64,000 nucleotides of DNA from Natronobacillus azotifigens. GTDB taxonomy: Bacteria > Bacillota > Bacilli > Bacillales > Amphibacillaceae. Shown piece after piece: positions 1 through 8,294 of this stretch. Below the pieces are notes generated by a model. The model did no database searches. It was not told where the DNA came from and saw only the letters and a list, made by a program, of their open reading frames with translations. Position 1 is the first letter of the stretch; the number at the start of each line of letters is the position of its first letter. The DNA is taken from NCBI RefSeq assembly GCF_026805325.1, contig NZ_JAPRAT010000012.1:27967-91966 (forward strand), read 5' to 3'. The translations under genes and the position numbers were made by a program.

Positions 1-368
1 AGAATGTTGATGCGTATCTATGGGAACAACAAACGGAATGGGATCTTGTTACGTACTCGATGTTGAGTGCTCCAAGAGGAGATGGTGGTTACTTCCTTAA
101 TGTAGCCTTTTCGCCAGATGGTTCTCTAAACCCTGGAGATATTTATATAGAAGATGTAAATGCATTGATTACACAATTGAATCAAACGTCAACGATTGAG
201 GAACGAATTCAACTGCAAAAACAAATGGTTGATATTATTCAAGAGGAAGTACCACAATCGTATATCGTGTACCCACATATTATTGTTGGTGTGAATAACC
301 GGGTGAAAAATTGGACACCAGGATCTGAAGAATATTATCTCATAACAAATGAACTTGATCTTGAATAA
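1..368 (+). CDS. ABC transporter family-5 solute-binding protein, C-terminal part (5' truncated by window)
   Basis: Reading is open from the window edge (frame starting at base 3) to a TAA at 366-368, about 121 residues. The sequence resembles the C-terminal lobe of family-5 (peptide/nickel/opine) binding proteins: an IEERIQLQKQMVDIIQEEVP helix, then a strand with a YIVYPH segment and a short acidic tail. The role would be extracytoplasmic ligand capture for the permease and ATPase genes that follow. It is separated from them by about 145 bases with a strong stem-loop, as is common where the binding protein must be made in excess. The ligand (peptide, nickel or opine-metal complex) cannot be decided because most of the protein lies outside the window. 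Confidence 0.8.
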   Translation, partial: NVDAYLWEQQTEWDLVTYSMLSAPRGDGGYFLNVAFSPDGSLNPGDIYIEDVNALITQLNQTSTIEERIQLQKQMVDIIQEEVPQSYIVYPHIIVGVNNRVKNWTPGSEEYYLITNELDLE

Positions 369-446
369 AAAAAGCACTGAATCTAATTTTTAGTGTGTTT
401 CCACAACAGATGCGGAAAGAAAACAATCGTTTTTTTACCCCCTATG

Positions 447-478
447 AATCAGTGAGTGATGTTTGATACTCACTGATT
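447..478 (+). terminator. Stem-loop between binding-protein and permease genes
   Basis: A perfect 11-bp inverted repeat (AATCAGTGAGT / ACTCACTGATT) with a 10-base loop. There is no clear T-run after it, so it may act as a leaky terminator or an mRNA 3'-end stabiliser for the binding-protein message rather than a full stop. Confidence 0.6.
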
Positions 479-514
479 TATGTTTTACTTAATTGAAAGG
501 TATGGAGGTGTGTT

Positions 515-1468
515 ATGCGACTTGTTTTTTCGATGATCGGGAAACGTATTACTCAATTACTTATTATGTTTTTACTATTATCCTTCATTACTTTTGTGTT
601 AATGAAGTTGACACCGGGGGATCCAGTCAGAACTATTTTAAATGTAGAAGATGTTTCAACGACAACTGCTCAAGAAGAACTAATCAAACAACAGTACGGA
701 TTTGATCGTCCTATTTTGATTCAATATGGGGAATGGTTAAGCAATGTTGTGCAATTAGACTTGGGGGAATCCATTATCGCTAAGCAACCAGTGCTTCAGC
801 TGATCATCAATCGTTTACCTGCTTCAGTTGCTTTAACGATAGGAGGATTAGTTGCTCTTTTAGTCATTGCGGTTCCTTTTAGTGTCTTAGCAGCTATTTA
901 TGAAAATAAATGGCCAGATTATTTGTGTAGAGGGGTGGCAATCATCGGAGCTTCTATCCCTAGCTTCTGGTTAGGATTGCTGCTGATTTTCTTTTTTTCC
1001 TTACAACTTAATTTGTTACCAGTAATGGGAAGAGGAACGTTAGCGCATTACATTTTACCGTCCGTCACATTGGGAATGGCAATGGCTCCTGTTTATATAA
1101 AATTATTGCGTGAACAATTGATTGATATTTTACAGAGTTCCTATATAGAGTCTGCTATCGCTCGTGGAATTCCTCGATGGAGAATCTTGTTGTTTCATGC
1201 TATACGTGGAAGTTTGATTCCGTTAGTAACGATGTTCGGTTTAAGTATTGGAAGCTTACTAGGCGGAATTACAGTTATTGAAATGCTTTTTTCGTGGCCA
1301 GGTATGGGAGAATTAATTGTAAATGCCGTTACACAAAGAGACTATCCACTGATTCAAGGTTATATCATTGTCGTTGGATCTTTAGTAGTCTTCATTAATC
1401 TATTGGTTGATCTAATTACGATGTTAATTAATCCTCAAATTATGCAGGAAGCGAGACGTGCGCAATGA
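515..1468 (+). CDS. ABC importer permease, OppB/NikB type
   Basis: A 317-residue inner-membrane permease of the dipeptide/nickel (family-5) importers. It has an N-terminal transmembrane helix near residues 13-33, a periplasmic-type loop with the LTPGDP motif typical of this subfamily, then five more helices. A cytoplasmic EAA-type loop (ESAIARGIPRW, near residue 210) docks the ATPase. An AUG start with GGAGGT about 5 bases upstream is convincing. Its end overlaps the next gene by 4 bases, so translational coupling is likely. Ligand not determinable; nickel, peptides or a metallophore are all possible. Confidence 0.88.
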   Translation: MRLVFSMIGKRITQLLIMFLLLSFITFVLMKLTPGDPVRTILNVEDVSTTTAQEELIKQQYGFDRPILIQYGEWLSNVVQLDLGESIIAKQPVLQLIINRLPASVALTIGGLVALLVIAVPFSVLAAIYENKWPDYLCRGVAIIGASIPSFWLGLLLIFFFSLQLNLLPVMGRGTLAHYILPSVTLGMAMAPVYIKLLREQLIDILQSSYIESAIARGIPRWRILLFHAIRGSLIPLVTMFGLSIGSLLGGITVIEMLFSWPGMGELIVNAVTQRDYPLIQGYIIVVGSLVVFINLLVDLITMLINPQIMQEARRAQ

Positions 1469-2307
1469 AAAAAGGAAATGCAACGCTATTTAATCTTCCG
1501 ATAACAACAAAATTAGGAATTACTCTTGTGTCCTTTCTGTTGATCCTTATCTTTTTTGGTGAATGGATCATGCCATATGATCCATTTCAAATAGACATGA
1601 ACAATCGTTTAGAGAGCATGTCACACCAGCATTGGTTAGGCACAGATCAGCTAGGAAGAGACATTTTTTCTCGGATTGTTTACGGTGCTAAGCTTACGAT
1701 CGGATTAGGGGTAATTACTATTATCTTATCTGTCATTGTCGGTGTACCAATCGGTCTTATTTCTGGTTTTAGTGGTGGCAAAATCGATGCTGTATTTATG
1801 CGTATCATTGATGCCATTCTCACATTTCCTGATTTTATTTTAGCAATAGCGATAGCTGGTTTATTAGGGCCAAGCTTGACAAACATTGTCATTGCCATTG
1901 TTCTTGTTCGGTGGATTGTTTATGCACGTCTTGTTCGCAGTCAGGTACTGGAACTAAAGCAACAAGAATATATCCTCGCATCAAAAATCAGTTATTCAAG
2001 TAAGTGGCGAACCATAAGGATGCATATTTTACCACATCTCATACCAACAATTATTGCGATTGGTGCTGTAGATGTCGGAAAAGTTATTCTGCTAATTTCA
2101 TCATTATCTTATATTGGACTCGGTGCGCAACCGCATATTCCAGAATGGGGAGCAATGTTAAATGATGGACGAGGATATTTTCAAGTTGTACCAGCATTAA
2201 TGATGTATCCAGGCTTAGCGATTATGCTAACTGTGTTGATTTTTCATTTACTTGGAGATGGATTAAAGAATCGTTTTGATATTAGAAAAAGGGGGCTGAG
2301 GAAATGA
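1465..2307 (+). CDS. ABC importer permease, OppC/NikC type
   Basis: A 280-residue membrane permease pairing with the upstream OppB/NikB-type protein. It has the N-terminal helix and the HWLGTDQLGRDIFSRI motif characteristic of OppC/DppC/NikC proteins. A cytoplasmic coupling loop (ILASKISYSSKWRTIRMHIL) lies near residues 170-190. Start and stop overlap the neighbouring genes by 4 bases each, so the permease and ATPase genes form one tight operon. The length is normal for the family. Confidence 0.88.
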   Translation: MKKGNATLFNLPITTKLGITLVSFLLILIFFGEWIMPYDPFQIDMNNRLESMSHQHWLGTDQLGRDIFSRIVYGAKLTIGLGVITIILSVIVGVPIGLISGFSGGKIDAVFMRIIDAILTFPDFILAIAIAGLLGPSLTNIVIAIVLVRWIVYARLVRSQVLELKQQEYILASKISYSSKWRTIRMHILPHLIPTIIAIGAVDVGKVILLISSLSYIGLGAQPHIPEWGAMLNDGRGYFQVVPALMMYPGLAIMLTVLIFHLLGDGLKNRFDIRKRGLRK

Positions 2308-3125
2308 AAGACCAGCTTATTTCAATCGAGCATCTGTTTGTTACATTGAATGGAAGTCATCAGCCACTACTTGAAGACGTGAACCTAACCATAAAGATGG
2401 GGGAAATGGTTGGTCTAATTGGAGAAAGTGGAAGTGGAAAGAGCCTCACTTCCCGAGCGGTTACAGGACTTCTACCTAAAGAAATGCGTGTAAGTGGTCG
2501 TATTTCTTATGGTGGTAATAACTTATTGGAACTAAGTGACAAAGAACGGTATAAACAATTAGGGATCAAAATTGGTTATATATTTCAAGATTATCGTGGA
2601 AGTTTCACTCCTTTTATCCGTATTGGTAAACAAATGACAGAAACCATTCGTACTCATATAAAGCTCACAAAAAAACAATCCGAGCAATTAGCTAGAGAGG
2701 TGCTAAATGAGGTGGGTTTGGAGGATAAAACGATCTATCATCGTTTTCCTTTTCAATTAAGCGGTGGGCAAATTCAAAGAGCGGCCGTTGCGATGACTTT
2801 AGCTTTAAAGCCCGAGTTAATTATTTGTGATGAGATGACTACGGCTTTAGATGTCATTACAGGAGAAAAAGTATTAAATTATCTTGCTAAAGTTCAAAAA
2901 GAAACAGGTTGTGCAGTTCTAATTATCACTCATGACCTTGCTCAAGCCTATAAACACACGAATCGAATATATGTGATGCAGCAAGGCAGAATTGTTGAAG
3001 AAGGTCTGTCTGAGGAAGTGCGTTGTCATCACAAACATCCTTATACAAAAAAATTATGCTCCTGTTTGCTTGCATTACCGGGTGAAGATTTGATTACTAC
3101 AGCTAGTCAGGTGATGGTGAAATGA
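2304..3125 (+). CDS. ABC importer ATPase, OppD/NikD type
   Basis: A 273-residue cytoplasmic ATPase that energises the importer. Visible motifs are Walker A GESGSGKS (about residues 40-47), the signature LSGGQIQR, Walker B LIICDEMTTALD and the switch His in ITHDLAQ. A short oligopeptide-type C-terminal segment (KHPYTKKLC) follows. The Walker B is followed by M-TTALD rather than the usual PTTALD, a mild deviation. It overlaps both neighbours by 4 bases. It is more diverged from generic OppD than usual, resembling ATPases of nickel and opine-metal importers. Confidence 0.87.
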   Translation: MKDQLISIEHLFVTLNGSHQPLLEDVNLTIKMGEMVGLIGESGSGKSLTSRAVTGLLPKEMRVSGRISYGGNNLLELSDKERYKQLGIKIGYIFQDYRGSFTPFIRIGKQMTETIRTHIKLTKKQSEQLAREVLNEVGLEDKTIYHRFPFQLSGGQIQRAAVAMTLALKPELIICDEMTTALDVITGEKVLNYLAKVQKETGCAVLIITHDLAQAYKHTNRIYVMQQGRIVEEGLSEEVRCHHKHPYTKKLCSCLLALPGEDLITTASQVMVK

Positions 3126-3895
3126 AGACTCTAACAATAGAAAAATTAACGAAAAGTTATGCTAAGGAGACAGTAGCACTAGATGAATTTTCTCTTGGAA
3201 TAGATCAAGGAGGATGCATTGGAATTGTAGGGGAAAGTGGTAGTGGGAAAAGTACTCTTGCTCGTATTCTTTTAGGATTAGAATCCTTCGATCAAGGTCA
3301 AATTCTATTTAAAGGATTACAAATACCACCAAAGAAAAAGAAGGATTATCGTGATTATCGACGAGATGTTCAAATGGTCTTTCAAGATGCTACGAGTGCA
3401 TTAAATCCTAAGTTACCAATTTGGAAAATTATATTAGAACCATTAGATAACTTTAAGGAAGTAAAACCTTCTTTTATAAAAGAGGACGGTTTGTCTAGAA
3501 AAGCTGTCGCGAGTCACTTATTAGAAATGGTGGGGTTAGAGCGAGAATTCGTTGATCGATATCCTTATCAATTAAGTGGTGGACAAAAACAACGTGTGAG
3601 TATCGCTAGAGCAATCAGTCTTGAACCTAGTTTGTTAATATGTGACGAACCAACCGCAAGTTTGGATGTAACTGTACAATTTCAGATTTTAGAATTACTA
3701 AAGAAATTACAAGAAGAAACCAACATGACGATTCTATTTATTTCTCATGATATTCGAGCCGTTACTTTTCTTTGTGAAAAAATTGTTGTTCTAAAGCAAG
3801 GCATCATTGTTGATCATTTCCATATGAAAGATTTATATAAGAAAAATCGTCATCTTTATACAAAGCAATTGATCAAGGTGGCGTCATTATCATAA
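3122..3895 (+). CDS. ABC importer ATPase, OppF/NikE type
   Basis: A 257-residue second ATPase of the heterodimeric pair. Walker A GESGSGKST is near residues 38-46, the signature is LSGGQKQR, Walker B is LLICDEPTASLD, and the switch His is in FISHDIRAV. Its compact size without a long C-terminal extension resembles NikE. Start overlaps the preceding gene. It is followed after 23 bases by a MATE gene with its own ribosome binding site, probably in the same transcript. Confidence 0.87.
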   Translation: MKTLTIEKLTKSYAKETVALDEFSLGIDQGGCIGIVGESGSGKSTLARILLGLESFDQGQILFKGLQIPPKKKKDYRDYRRDVQMVFQDATSALNPKLPIWKIILEPLDNFKEVKPSFIKEDGLSRKAVASHLLEMVGLEREFVDRYPYQLSGGQKQRVSIARAISLEPSLLICDEPTASLDVTVQFQILELLKKLQEETNMTILFISHDIRAVTFLCEKIVVLKQGIIVDHFHMKDLYKKNRHLYTKQLIKVASLS

Positions 3896-3918
3896 ATTAC
3901 CTAGTTGAAGGAGTATAA

Positions 3919-5286
3919 TTGAAGCACATGAACACCACTCTTCCTAATAAAAATAGCAAAATAACGAATAATTCTATGTATCTTAAACTAGCAGTTCCTT
4001 TAATTATATCTGGTGTGTCTACTCCGATTTTAGGGGCGGTTGATACTGCTGTTGTTGGAAGAATGACAGACCCGTCTTACATTGGAGGGGTTGCAATTGG
4101 CACGGTTATCTTTAACACCATGTATTGGTTGTTAGGATTTCTTCGTGTAAGCACAAGTGGATTTACTGCACAAGCTGAAGGAGCGAATAACGAAAAAGAA
4201 ATTGTTTTATCATTATTACGTCCAATGATTATCTCCATTCTATGTGGACTTTTATTTATTCTTTTTCAAAAACCAATATTGAACATTTCCCTTACTTTGA
4301 TGGGAGGAAGTGACGCAGTTTTATCATCTGCAGAAACATACTTTTCTATTCGGATCTGGGGTGCTCCGTTTATTTTATTAAGCTATACCATTATCGGATG
4401 GTTAATCGGACTCGGGAAAGTAGGATTATCTTTAACTACTCAAATTGCTATGAATCTACTTAATATTGTGTTAGATATTCTTTTTGTGCTTGTTTTTAAC
4501 ATGGGCGTTGCTGGGATTGCTTATGCAACTGTCCTTTCAGAAATTAGTGTGATTTTGACTGCTATCATTTTTGTGTTTTTTCATCACCGCGCAAGGATAA
4601 AAGCAATATCGTTTCATTTGTTACTGAATCGACGTTCATTGGTTCATATGTTTCAAGTGAATCGGGATTTATTTTTGCGAACGATCTGTTTGCTTATAAT
4701 GACATTTACTTTCACTTCGATTAGTGCAAGTATGGGGGAAAGCATTTTAGCTGCAAATGCGATTATGCTGCAAATTCAATATATTATGGCTTACTTTTTT
4801 GGTGGTTTTGCCAATGCATCAAGTATTTTAGTTGGGAGAGCAATTGGTAAAAAACATATCGACACTTATAAACTAGCTCTTACTTATTCAGCTAAATGGG
4901 GATTATTTTCCGCTTTTCTTATGTCCCTTACTATTTTCTTATTCGGTAATCATATACTTGGCTTTTTCACAACGATAGAAGAAGTACAAGCAATTGCTAG
5001 TCAATTATTAATCTGGATGATTATTTTTCCGTTTACGGGCTTTTGGGGCTTACAGTTGGAGGGGATTTTTTCTGGAGCAACAGAAGCTACTGCGATAAGA
5101 AATTCTATTTTACTTGCTTTACTTGTATTTTTTATTACGATGGCCATCTTTATTCCAAGTTATAGTTATCATGGTGTATGGCTTGCTTTTGTTTTATTTA
5201 GTTTATCGAGATCTTTCTTTTTGTCTTTATCTATTAAGAAATTAACGAATACTTTTCCACAGAAAACTAGTACTCTCGTGAATTAA
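3919..5286 (+). CDS. MATE family efflux protein
   Basis: A 455-residue polytopic membrane protein with about 12 hydrophobic helices in two homologous halves, including the MATE-typical PLIISGVSTPILGAVDTAVVGR start and a second-half ANAIMLQIQ segment. MATE proteins export cationic or amphipathic compounds using a Na+ or H+ gradient. A TTG start at 3919 is preferred because AAGGAG at 3908-3913 is at the right distance; the nearest AUG at 3928 is too far from it. Position directly after an importer operon suggests joint expression. A matched import/export pair, for example for a metallophore, is only a guess. Confidence 0.85.
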   Translation: MKHMNTTLPNKNSKITNNSMYLKLAVPLIISGVSTPILGAVDTAVVGRMTDPSYIGGVAIGTVIFNTMYWLLGFLRVSTSGFTAQAEGANNEKEIVLSLLRPMIISILCGLLFILFQKPILNISLTLMGGSDAVLSSAETYFSIRIWGAPFILLSYTIIGWLIGLGKVGLSLTTQIAMNLLNIVLDILFVLVFNMGVAGIAYATVLSEISVILTAIIFVFFHHRARIKAISFHLLLNRRSLVHMFQVNRDLFLRTICLLIMTFTFTSISASMGESILAANAIMLQIQYIMAYFFGGFANASSILVGRAIGKKHIDTYKLALTYSAKWGLFSAFLMSLTIFLFGNHILGFFTTIEEVQAIASQLLIWMIIFPFTGFWGLQLEGIFSGATEATAIRNSILLALLVFFITMAIFIPSYSYHGVWLAFVLFSLSRSFFLSLSIKKLTNTFPQKTSTLVN

Positions 5287-5323
5287 TAATCATCATAATA
5301 ATTATCCAATGGAACATATCTTT

Positions 5324-5468
5324 TCCCGGAGCAACCGTCCGTAAGTTTCAAAACAACAGAAAATCTAAGGCGTACAAGTGGTTAGTCTCTCAATGGTTCA
5401 AGCTACTTTAGACCTTCTTTTAGAGTGTTAGGAAAATCGATAACCGGATGGATTTAAGTTTCACTTTA
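5324..5468 (+). repeat. Hairpin repeat family, copy R1 (degenerate)
   Basis: Begins with TCCCGGAGCAACCGTCCG and ends in AAGTTTCACTTTATC like the better copies. The interior is diverged and its hairpins are poorly conserved. It abuts copy R2, so the two form a tandem pair after the MATE gene. Confidence 0.7.
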
Positions 5469-5649
5469 TCCCGGAGCAACCGTCCGTAAGACTCCCACTT
5501 CAAAATAATGAGAATATCAAGTTGTTTAAGTGGGAGTAACGGACGCTAGCACCCCAAATGGTTCAAAGGCCTTTAGGTCATCCTTTAGGGCTAACAATCA
5601 GTGGGGGAATACCTAAAAACCCCCCACTGATTGAAGTTTCACTTTATCC
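5469..5649 (+). repeat. Hairpin repeat family, copy R2 (complete)
   Basis: Reference copy of a roughly 180-bp element. The order is a left end (CCCGGAGCAACCGTCCG), a long hairpin (ACTCCCACTT at 5491-5500 pairing with AAGTGGGAGT at 5528-5537, extended by CGTCCGT/ACGGACG), a duplicated CCTTTAGG box (5570-5590), a second hairpin (AATCAGTGGGG pairing with CCCCACTGATT, 5596-5632), and the right end GAAGTTTCACTTTATC. There is no open reading frame inside. Confidence 0.85.
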
Positions 5650-5655
5650 AGTAAA

Positions 5656-5690
5656 AAAAGCAAAGTGCTCCTAATCAGCACTTTGCTTTT
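5656..5690. terminator. Bidirectional Rho-independent terminator
   Basis: A perfect 13-bp stem (AAAAGCAAAGTGC / GCACTTTGCTTTT) with a 9-base loop, A-rich before and T-rich after. It lies between the convergent MATE and cupin genes. The remaining bases to 5840 show no gene. Confidence 0.85.
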
Positions 5691-5840
5691 CTGTTTGATA
5701 AGGATATGATAAAAATGTTCCACGAGATAACAACATTAATAGCGTTCAACTCATAATTTATTGTCTACTCTGATGTTCCAATCCTTGTATGAGTAACGGA
5801 GGATCTTTGGACTGTCCCCTAATAAAAATACTTCTTTCCA

Positions 5841-6374
5841 TTAATAAGCGTAGTGTGGACTAGCTTCTCTTTTTGTTCGATGTACTGTTCCGTGACGATG
5901 TTCTGGTGGTGCGTAGATCGAATAGACTTTAAGCGGTGTACGGCCAGTATTGATAATGTTATGCCATTTACCAGCAGGAATAAATATAGCGTAATTCGGA
6001 TAAACTTCTTCTTGGAAGTTTAGTTGATTTTTTCTATCCCCCATTTTTACAATTCCCTGCCCTTGTTCCACTCGAATAAATTGGTCGTGATCATGGTGAA
6101 CCTCTAAACCAATATCATCGCCAGCATTTATATGCATTAGTGTAAGTTGCATATACTTTCCTGTCCAGAGAGCGGTTCGAAAATTCGTGTTTTTTTTCGT
6201 AGTTTCCTTTATATTTACTACAAATGGTGAAGGTCCGTAATCTCTCCAAGGGAAATGTTGTAAATGATTGTTCCAATATGCTCCCCCTTTATGGTGAGGA
6301 TGTAAGTTGTTATAAAAATGGTGGTGATGACTCATCGGATAAAAAGACTGATATGGTTGATGTGTAGGATACAT
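5841..6374 (-). CDS. Cupin-domain protein, His/Tyr-rich N-terminus
   Basis: A 177-residue protein whose first 50 residues are rich in His, Tyr, Pro and Asn, as in some spore-associated proteins. A cupin barrel follows. Cupin motif 1 is GLEVHHDHDQFIRVEQGQG and motif 2 is PAGKWHNIINTG; their His residues and Glu would hold a metal ion. An in-frame AUG 18 bases earlier (6392) exists, but the ribosome binding site AAGGAAG lies just after it, so the start at 6374 is preferred. Enzymatic role unknown; a sporulation or surface role is speculation from the composition. Confidence 0.75.
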   Translation of the reverse strand: MYPTHQPYQSFYPMSHHHHFYNNLHPHHKGGAYWNNHLQHFPWRDYGPSPFVVNIKETTKKNTNFRTALWTGKYMQLTLMHINAGDDIGLEVHHDHDQFIRVEQGQGIVKMGDRKNQLNFQEEVYPNYAIFIPAGKWHNIINTGRTPLKVYSIYAPPEHRHGTVHRTKREASPHYAY

Positions 6375-6479
6375 CTGATTTCTTCCTTTCATAGCTATTT
6401 TAATAAACAGTTTGAATTTTTACATATCATTCTATTCTTTTTCGCTATGTATTGTGCCTATATAGTAAAACTTCGATCA

Positions 6480-6577
6480 TTGGGGCTTTTAGGTTTTCCC
6501 CACTGATTGTTAGTCCCAAAGGATGACCTAAAGGCCCTTGAAACCTTCAGGGTGCAAGCGTCCGTTACTCCCACTTC
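6480..6577 (-). repeat. Hairpin repeat family, copy R3 (partial, inverted)
   Basis: Inverted partial copy carrying the right-hand hairpin half (CCCCACTGATTG), the duplicated CCTTTAGG box and the AACGGACG/AAGTGGGAGT part. The left end is missing. It stops about 10 bases from the stop codon of the DUF6273 gene. Confidence 0.75.
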
Positions 6578-6587
6578 ATTTGATCTC

Positions 6588-7919
6588 TCATTTTTTACGT
6601 CTGAATTTTTTTATAAAAAGGAAGGAGACCACCACTATGCAAATGCTAACGGAGATAAGCACAATTTTTTTATCCTGAAGATTTCCCCTGTTATTCCGAC
6701 TATCATTACGGAGAATTTCTTCTTCGATCGAAATTTCTCCCTCAACCATTACCTCTATCGAGACAAAATAATCTTCATAAGAATCGTGTGTTGCCTCTAT
6801 GTATAGAGTTGCAACCCCAGGTCCGATAGCAGTAATTGTACCGTCTGGAGAAATTTCAGCTACTTCCTTATCACTTGATTGAAAATAAAAATGAATTTCT
6901 TCTATCGGTGTGTCTATGTTTAACGTTTCGTTCTCCCCAACCACAAGAGTGATAGGCTCTTGATGTTGAATGTCTATGTTAAGTTGAGGAGGGGATTTTA
7001 ACTCAAATACGAAAGGATCACTCCCAATTCCCACTCCTGTTTTTGACTGAACCGATGACCAATTCAAATAAAAAGCAGGACGAATGCCGTTTGTATTAGA
7101 AAGAAGATAATGATTATTCCATCCACTATCAGCATTTCCGTTAATACTTCCTAAATGCAGTACGAAGCGAGGCTGAGATTCAGAGTAAAAAACTGAATCG
7201 CGTAGCCAATAAGGCCACCAACCACCTGTTCCTGAACCGGGTAATAATAGACCATCTACAGGTCTTGCAGTATGTGGCCAACCATTTTTATAGATGTAAT
7301 CGTGTAATTCTTGAACAGAAAGCAGAAATACTCGATCTGTAACTAGTTGATAATAAGACGTATCGTAATTTTGCATGACTTGATCAATATCCTCGTGAAA
7401 TTGATGTCCTTCTTCCCCGCCATCTCGTTTATCAAGATCTGCTTGAGATAATAACACCTTATGTGTAGAGGACTTGATTGCATTTCTTTCTGCTTTCGTA
7501 AAGTTTGGATCAGATAAAAAGCCCGGTTCCTTTTCATAGGCATAATCTAGAAAAAAAGAAAAGCGCAAATTATCTTCAGTAGGAGGATTTTGTATCCAGT
7601 CAATCTGTCTTTTATCACTGTTTAACCATTGACGAATATTTGAATCTTGCCAATAGTTACTTCCATATTTCTGTCTCAGTTCGCTTTGATGATAATTCCC
7701 TGTAACATCAAAAGCTTTATATGTGAGAATTCTGTCCGATAACAATAAGGGATCACCATCACGGTCTATATGAATAACAATCCACTTTATTGCTTTATCG
7801 TTGTATTGCCCCAACTGTATGACATCACCTATCTTGGGTGCCGCATACGCATACGAGCTAGCATTAAAACTGAATATTATGGTGGAGCACAAGATGCATA
7901 GCAATATTTTTTTTTTCAT
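6588..7919 (-). CDS. Membrane-anchored secreted protein with DUF6273 and Ig-like (Big2) domains
   Basis: A 443-residue protein of unknown function. A signal peptide covers about residues 1-27 (MKKKILLC start, AYA before the mature part). A DUF6273 domain covers about 30-310; its recognisable pieces are WIVIHIDRDGDPLLLSD, SNIRQWLN and GIRPAFYL. A bacterial Ig-like segment (SDKEVAEISPDGTITAIGPG) lies around 340-395. A single transmembrane helix with a FRRKK stop-transfer tail ends the protein, so it is probably displayed on the outer membrane face. RBS AGAGGAG precedes the AUG. The DUF6273 call is from recalled family patterns, not a search. Confidence 0.75.
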   Translation of the reverse strand: MKKKILLCILCSTIIFSFNASSYAYAAPKIGDVIQLGQYNDKAIKWIVIHIDRDGDPLLLSDRILTYKAFDVTGNYHQSELRQKYGSNYWQDSNIRQWLNSDKRQIDWIQNPPTEDNLRFSFFLDYAYEKEPGFLSDPNFTKAERNAIKSSTHKVLLSQADLDKRDGGEEGHQFHEDIDQVMQNYDTSYYQLVTDRVFLLSVQELHDYIYKNGWPHTARPVDGLLLPGSGTGGWWPYWLRDSVFYSESQPRFVLHLGSINGNADSGWNNHYLLSNTNGIRPAFYLNWSSVQSKTGVGIGSDPFVFELKSPPQLNIDIQHQEPITLVVGENETLNIDTPIEEIHFYFQSSDKEVAEISPDGTITAIGPGVATLYIEATHDSYEDYFVSIEVMVEGEISIEEEILRNDSRNNRGNLQDKKIVLISVSICIVVVSFLFIKKFRRKK

Positions 7920-8092
7920 TCTTTCTCCTCTTTCTGAAGTTTCGTTCCTTTTTGTTTTAAACCCAAAGCATGTTTAATGGAAAAATACTCATAAAGACGT
8001 ACTCGCTATCCGTTATATCGGCTGATAGGAGATAATAAGTTAGCATGAAAAATTGATAGGATATAGACAACTCAATGGGGTTATTCAATTCA

Positions 8093-8166
8093 ATAAAGTG
8101 AAACTTCAAACTTGATATTCTCATTATTTTGAAGTGGGAGTTTTACGGGCGGTTGCGAGGGATAAA
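8093..8166 (-). repeat. Hairpin repeat family, copy R4 (internally deleted, inverted)
   Basis: Retains the right end (AAAGTGAAACTTC on this strand), half of the long hairpin (GAAGTGGGAG) and the left end (GGTTGCGAGGGATA), but lacks the central box and right hairpin. It sits in the 375-base intergenic region between the DUF6273 gene and the divergent chemoreceptor gene. Nothing else was recognised in that region. Confidence 0.7.
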
Positions 8167-8294
8167 ATGTATAGAGCGAAAAGTCACGAACCAAATAGAT
8201 CTTTATATCTATTTTTCAAAAAAAGAAAGAATTGAATGAAAAAATAACATATGATAGAAAAAAGTGAAAACATTACATTATCTGGAGGTTTATT

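Noticed and set aside
3919..5286. MATE gene as a horizontally acquired unit with the flanking repeats
   Set aside because: Base composition and ribosome site resemble the importer genes, and repeats lie only on one side.
6507..6806. 99-codon plus-strand frame starting in the repeat
   Set aside because: It runs antisense through the DUF6273 gene and has no ribosome site; a shadow frame.
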